Below, in pieces: positions 40,082 through 43,537 of a stretch of 43,537 nt of DNA. The stretch covers positions 1 through 43,537 of the forward strand of contig NZ_NNBL01000027.1 in assembly GCF_002803065.1 (NCBI RefSeq), in the 5' to 3' direction. The notes beneath the pieces were generated by a model. It worked only from the letters and a program-made list of their open reading frames with translations. It did no database searches and was not told the DNA's origin. The DNA is from Streptomyces sp. CB01635 (GTDB taxonomy: Bacteria; Actinomycetota; Actinomycetes; Streptomycetales; Streptomycetaceae). Position 1 is the stretch's first letter; each line of letters begins with the position of its first letter. The translations under genes were made by a program, and so were the position numbers.

Positions 40082-40705
40082 GTGACAGCCGTGGACCCCG
40101 TACCCCGCACCGCCTCCCTGCGCCGCGCCCCCGTCCAGCAACGCAGCGCCGAACGCCTGAGCCGGATACTCGACTCCTGCGCACAGCTCCTCGACGAAGG
40201 CGGCTACGAGGAACTCAGCACCCGGGCCGTCGCAGTCCGCGCCGGAGTGCCCATCGGCTCCGTCTACCGCTTCTTCGGCAACAAGCGCGCCCTCGTCGAC
40301 GCCCTCGCCGAGCGCAACCTGGAGCGCTACGCCGAGCGGATCGCCGAGCGGATCGCGGGGATCCCCGCGGCCGACTGGCGTGCCGCGATGGACGCCGTCC
40401 TCGACGAGTACCTGGCCATGAAGCGCACCGCTCCCGGCTTCTCCCTCGTCGACTTCGGCAACCAGATCCCCGTCGGCGCCGACGCCGGCCCCAACCACCG
40501 CCTCACCGACCGCCTCACCGAACTGCTCGCCGCCCACCTCGACCGCACGCCCGACGACACCCTGCGGCGCGCGTTCCTGATCGCCGTCGAATCAGCGGAC
40601 GCCCTGGTGCGCCTCGCGTTCAGGCTCGACCCGTCGGGCGACGAGAACGTCATCGCGGAGACGCGGGAGCTGCTGCGGGCTTATCTGGCGCGGGTGCTGG
40701 ACTGA
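40082..40705 (+). CDS. TetR-family regulator divergent from hmgA
   Basis: The protein has 207 residues. The HTH is 'GGYEELSTRAVAVRAGVPIGSVYRFFGNKRALVDALAERNL' (about 40-80). The C-terminal domain has 'LDEYLAMKRTAPGFSLVDFGNQIP' and a dimer helix 'LLRAYLARVLD'. Start GTG 40082 has a G-run upstream; GTG 40091 is an alternative. The ligand is unknown. As it diverges from hmgA across 196 bases, it may regulate hmgA, itself, or the citrate transporter downstream. Confidence 0.9.
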   Translation: MTAVDPVPRTASLRRAPVQQRSAERLSRILDSCAQLLDEGGYEELSTRAVAVRAGVPIGSVYRFFGNKRALVDALAERNLERYAERIAERIAGIPAADWRAAMDAVLDEYLAMKRTAPGFSLVDFGNQIPVGADAGPNHRLTDRLTELLAAHLDRTPDDTLRRAFLIAVESADALVRLAFRLDPSGDENVIAETRELLRAYLARVLD

Positions 40706-40812
40706 TCCGGGGGCCCCGGCGGGGGCGGGTACCGGAGCCCTGAACGTCCTCGCCGGCCGCCCCGATCGCCACCCAACCCCGTGACCTGGAGTTTTGCGCT
40801 TATTGCTCGCAC

Positions 40813-40851
40813 GTCAACATCTTGTTAACGCTGATGCGCGCGCCCTAACGT
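40813..40851 (+). promoter_or_regulatory. Promoter with overlapping palindrome before the citrate transporter
   Basis: TTGTTA (40822-40827) and TAACGT (40846-40851) with an 18-base spacer form a plausible promoter. GTCAACA (40813-40819) and TGTTAAC (40823-40829) form a palindrome with one mismatch that overlaps the -35 box, as expected for an operator. The transporter starts at 40906. Confidence 0.45.
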
Positions 40852-40905
40852 CTCGCTGACCGCAAGGCCCCGGTGGAAGTTCAAGGGCGAACGTTAGGTA
40901 TCCAC

Positions 40906-42345
40906 ATGTTGACCATCCTCGGCTTCGGCATGATTGCCACCTTCCTGGTGCTGATCATGATGAAGAAGGTGTCGCCGATCGCGGCGCTCGTGCTCATCCC
41001 GGCTCTGTTCTGCGTCTTCGTGGGGAAGGGAGCCAAGCTCGGCGACTACGTCGTCGCGGGCATCGGTGACCTCGCGCCCACGGCGGCGATGCTGATGTTC
41101 GCGATCGTCTACTTCGGTCTGATGATCGACGTCGGCCTCTTCGACCCGATCGTGCGCGGCATCCTGAAGTTCGCGAAGGCGGACCCGGTCCGCATCGTCG
41201 TCGGCACCGCCGTCCTCGCGGCGATCGTCTCGCTCGACGGCGACGGATCCACCACCTTCATGATCACCGTCTCGGCGATGTACCCGCTGTACAAGCGCCT
41301 CAAGATGAGCCTGATCGTGATGACGGGCGTCGCCGCGACCGCCAACGGCGTCATGAACACGCTGCCCTGGGGCGGCCCCACCGCCCGCGCCGCGACCGCG
41401 CTGAAGCTCGACGCCAGCGACATCTTCGTGCCGATGATCCCGGCGCTCGCCGTCGGCCTGCTCTTCGTCTTCGCCCTCGCCTACGTCCTCGGCCGCCGCG
41501 AGCGCAAGCGCCTCGGCTACCTCTCCCTCGACGAGGTCACCGAGACCGTCACGGAGAACTCCGACGAGAAGGTGCTCGTGGGCGCCGGCGCCTCCGGCGG
41601 TAAGGCTTCCGGGTCCGGCTCCGGCAAGCAGTCCTCCGGCGGCGCCGCCGGTACGGGTTCCGGCTCCGCCGCGCCCTCGTACCAGAACGAGGACGGCGAG
41701 ACCTTCGCGGCCCTCGACCCGAACCGCGCCACCCTGCGCCCCAAGCTCTACTGGTTCAACGCGCTGATGACGGTCACGCTGCTCACCGCGATGATCATGG
41801 AGTGGCTGCCGATCCCGGTCCTGTTCATCCTGGGCGCCGCGCTCGCCCTCACGGTGAACTTCCCGCACATGCCCGACCAGAGGGCCCGCATCGCCGCCCA
41901 CGCCGAGAACGTCCTGAACGTCTCCGGCATGGTCTTCGCCGCCGCCGTCTTCACCGGCGTCCTCCAGGGCACCGGCATGGTCGACCACATGGCCAAGTGG
42001 GTCGTCGGCGGCATCCCCGACTGGATGGGCCCGCACATGGCCCTCGTCACCGGCGTCCTGTCCATCCCGTTCACGTACTTCATGTCGAACGACGGCTTCT
42101 ACTTCGGCATCCTGCCCGTCCTCGCCGAGGCCGGGAACGCGCACGGCGTCTCCACCCTCGAGGTCGCCCGCGCCTCCCTCATCGGCCAGCCGCTGCACAT
42201 GTCGAGCCCGCTCGTCCCCGCCGTCTTCGTCCTCGTCGGCATGGCCAAGGTCGAGTTCGGCGACCACACGAAATTCACGGTCAAATGGGCCGCGCTCACC
42301 GCACTGGTGATGCTCGGCGCCGGATTCCTCTTCGGGATCCTCTGA
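40906..42345 (+). CDS. CitMHS-family metal-citrate transporter
   Basis: The protein has 479 residues and about 12 membrane segments. Family hallmarks: 'SLDGDGSTTFMITVSAMYPL', 'GVAATANGVMNTLPWGGPTARA' and 'SNDGFYFGILPVLAEAG'. The central cytoplasmic loop (about 205-275) carries a Gly/Ser linker. CitMHS proteins import citrate complexed with a divalent or ferric metal by proton symport; S. coelicolor SCO1710, which this closely resembles from memory, was reported to take Ca- and Fe-citrate. The metal preference here cannot be read. ATG 40906 has only a weak ribosome site (TAGGT). The next gene begins five bases after the stop. Confidence 0.94.
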   Translation: MLTILGFGMIATFLVLIMMKKVSPIAALVLIPALFCVFVGKGAKLGDYVVAGIGDLAPTAAMLMFAIVYFGLMIDVGLFDPIVRGILKFAKADPVRIVVGTAVLAAIVSLDGDGSTTFMITVSAMYPLYKRLKMSLIVMTGVAATANGVMNTLPWGGPTARAATALKLDASDIFVPMIPALAVGLLFVFALAYVLGRRERKRLGYLSLDEVTETVTENSDEKVLVGAGASGGKASGSGSGKQSSGGAAGTGSGSAAPSYQNEDGETFAALDPNRATLRPKLYWFNALMTVTLLTAMIMEWLPIPVLFILGAALALTVNFPHMPDQRARIAAHAENVLNVSGMVFAAAVFTGVLQGTGMVDHMAKWVVGGIPDWMGPHMALVTGVLSIPFTYFMSNDGFYFGILPVLAEAGNAHGVSTLEVARASLIGQPLHMSSPLVPAVFVLVGMAKVEFGDHTKFTVKWAALTALVMLGAGFLFGIL

Positions 42346-42350
42346 CCCCG

Positions 42351-43537
42351 ATGAGTCTCACTACAGAGCCCGGCAGGAGAAGCTGGCTGCTCCGCCTCGT
42401 CATCGCCTTCAGCTTCGCGCAGGGGGCGGTGTCGATGGCGCGGCCCGCCGTCTCCTACCGGGCTCTGGCGCTCGGCGCGGACGAGCGCGCGATCGGTGTG
42501 ATCGCGGGCGTGTACGCGCTCCTTCCGCTGTTCGCGGCGGTACCCCTGGGCCGCCGCACCGACCACGGCCGGTGCGCGCCCCTGCTGCCCGTCGGCGTCG
42601 TCCTCATCGCCGGCGGCTGCGCGCTCAGCGGCACGGCCGACTCCCTGGCCGCGATGGCCGCCTGGAGCGGGGTGATGGGCCTCGGCCATCTGTCGTTCGT
42701 GATCGGCGCCCAGTCGATCGTCGCCCGGCAGTCGGCTCCGGCGGAACAGGACCGCAACTTCGGTCACTTCACGATCGGCGCGTCCCTCGGCCAGCTCGTC
42801 GGGCCGATCGCCGCGGGCGCGCTCATCGGCGGGCCCGATCTGGGGGCCACAAGTGCGCTCGCGCTGCTCGTCGCGGCCGCCGTCGCCGCGGTCTCCTTCA
42901 CCTCGCTGTGGCGCATCGAGCACCCTCGTACGACGACGGGTGCGGCCGCATCCGCCGGGCCACGTGTGCCGGTCGGCCGGATTCTGCGTACCCGGGGTGT
43001 GCCCGGCGGCATCTTCATCTCGCTCGCCGTGCTGTCCGCGACGGACATCCTCACGGCGTATCTGCCGGTCGTCGGCGAGCATCGGGGGATCGCGCCGTCC
43101 GTCGTCGGTCTGCTGCTGAGCCTGCGGGCCGCCGCGACGATTGCCTGCCGGCTTGTCATGACGCCGATGCTGCGGCGCCTCGGCCGTGCGGCGCTCCTCG
43201 CGACCACCTGTCTGGTCGGCGGGGTCATGTGTGCGGGGATGGCGCTGCCTGTGCCGGTGTGGGCGCTCGCTCTGATGCTTGCCGTGCTCGGGTTCTGCCT
43301 GGGCGTTGGGCAGCCGCTGTCGATGACTACGGTCGTCCAGGCCGCGCCTGATGAGGCCCGGTCGACGGCGCTTGCGTTGCGGCTCACCGGTAATCGGCTG
43401 GGGCAGGTGGCAGCGCCGGCCGCCGCCGGTCTTGTCGCGGGTGTTGCTGGGGTTGCGGCGCCGTTCCTGATGCTGGGTGTGTTGCTGGTGGGGGCGGCGG
43501 GGGTTGGTCTGCGGGGTGGGGGGTCCTCCGGGCGGGG
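42351..43537 (+). CDS. MFS transporter (3' end beyond the window)
   Basis: The frame runs open from ATG 42351 to the last base, about 395 codons, so only a short tail is missing. 'FSFAQGAVSMARPAVSYRALALGA' is the first helix region. 'LLPLFAAVPLGRRTDHGR' is the MFS motif A between helices 2 and 3. About 12 segments are visible, with a cytoplasmic loop near 200-215. Drug-exporter-like members of this form (DHA1 type) are common. It starts five bases after the citrate transporter stop, so both are co-transcribed; it might export a metal chelator or an unrelated drug. Confidence 0.9.
   Translation, partial: MSLTTEPGRRSWLLRLVIAFSFAQGAVSMARPAVSYRALALGADERAIGVIAGVYALLPLFAAVPLGRRTDHGRCAPLLPVGVVLIAGGCALSGTADSLAAMAAWSGVMGLGHLSFVIGAQSIVARQSAPAEQDRNFGHFTIGASLGQLVGPIAAGALIGGPDLGATSALALLVAAAVAAVSFTSLWRIEHPRTTTGAAASAGPRVPVGRILRTRGVPGGIFISLAVLSATDILTAYLPVVGEHRGIAPSVVGLLLSLRAAATIACRLVMTPMLRRLGRAALLATTCLVGGVMCAGMALPVPVWALALMLAVLGFCLGVGQPLSMTTVVQAAPDEARSTALALRLTGNRLGQVAAPAAAGLVAGVAGVAAPFLMLGVLLVGAAGVGLRGGGSSGR

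Noticed and set aside
40709..40726. GC palindrome CCGGGGGCCCCGG after the TetR gene as a terminator
   Set aside because: The arms leave a one-base loop, so it cannot fold as drawn. It looks like chance in GC-rich DNA.
40894..42267. 457-codon minus-strand frame opposite the citrate transporter
   Set aside because: Same antisense effect: an Asp/Glu/His/Arg-rich product with no known motif, opposite a convincing CitMHS protein.
1..43537. CRISPR arrays, tRNA genes, insertion sequences, phage or integrase genes
   Set aside because: No regularly spaced repeats, cloverleaf-like sequence, transposase motif or flanking target duplication was seen.

Overview
The window is chromosomal DNA of a high-G+C actinomycete, almost certainly a Streptomyces. 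The third codon positions are nearly all G or C, GTG and TTG starts are common, and the protein repertoire is typical of the genus: streptogrisin-type proteases, a sortase-E-anchored LPMO, and an SGNH lipase of the S. coelicolor SCO1725 type. From memory, the gene order resembles the S. coelicolor stretch running from dnaE2 (about SCO1739) down to the CitMHS citrate transporter (about SCO1710). That correspondence was not checked against a database. I found no tRNA, rRNA, CRISPR array, insertion sequence or phage gene. The window opens inside one gene and closes inside another.

Layout. Positions 1-2422: two tandem LLM-type flavin monooxygenases (the first cut by the window edge) and a DUF1684 protein, joined by 4-base stop/start overlaps. 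2678-5927: two secreted chymotrypsin-fold proteases flanking a stomatin-like SPFH membrane protein. 6236-10722: the mutagenic polymerase DnaE2 overlapping a shortened Y-family/ImuB-like protein. 10727-11652: a cupin gene and a marR gene diverging from a three-site operator. 11826-13768: a secreted lipase converging on a cell-wall-anchored LPMO. 13959-18303: two acetyltransferase genes, a methyltransferase, a DUF402 protein, a GntR regulator, an AAA ATPase and a very small conserved-looking ORF.

Positions 18458-28313 look like an uncharacterised surface-glycan locus. It has a membrane-anchored glycoside hydrolase; a 1295-residue protein joining a Wzx/MurJ-like flippase to a second polytopic Wzy/glycosyltransferase-like half; a NodB deacetylase without signal peptide; two GT2 glycosyltransferases; a BioF2/CelD-type acyltransferase; and a small membrane protein. 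The four genes from 19916 to 26406 are linked by stop/start overlaps and should be co-translated. My reading is that a lipid-linked glycan is made and deacetylated on the cytoplasmic face, exported and perhaps polymerised by the large protein, and trimmed outside by the hydrolase. This is the best candidate for an undescribed system here.

Positions 28659-33915 hold an SGNH lipase, a transmembrane Ser/Thr kinase with an extracellular domain, two small ORFs and a Tat-exported AbgB-like amidohydrolase with a His/Glu-rich N-terminus. 33932-36485: a DrrAB-type ABC exporter diverging from its probable TetR repressor. 36507-40705: hmgA (tyrosine catabolism), a GntR/UTRA regulator and an orphan type ISP restriction-modification-like domain on the minus strand, with a TetR gene diverging from hmgA. 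40906-43537: a metal-citrate (CitMHS) transporter followed 5 bases later by an MFS transporter that runs off the window.
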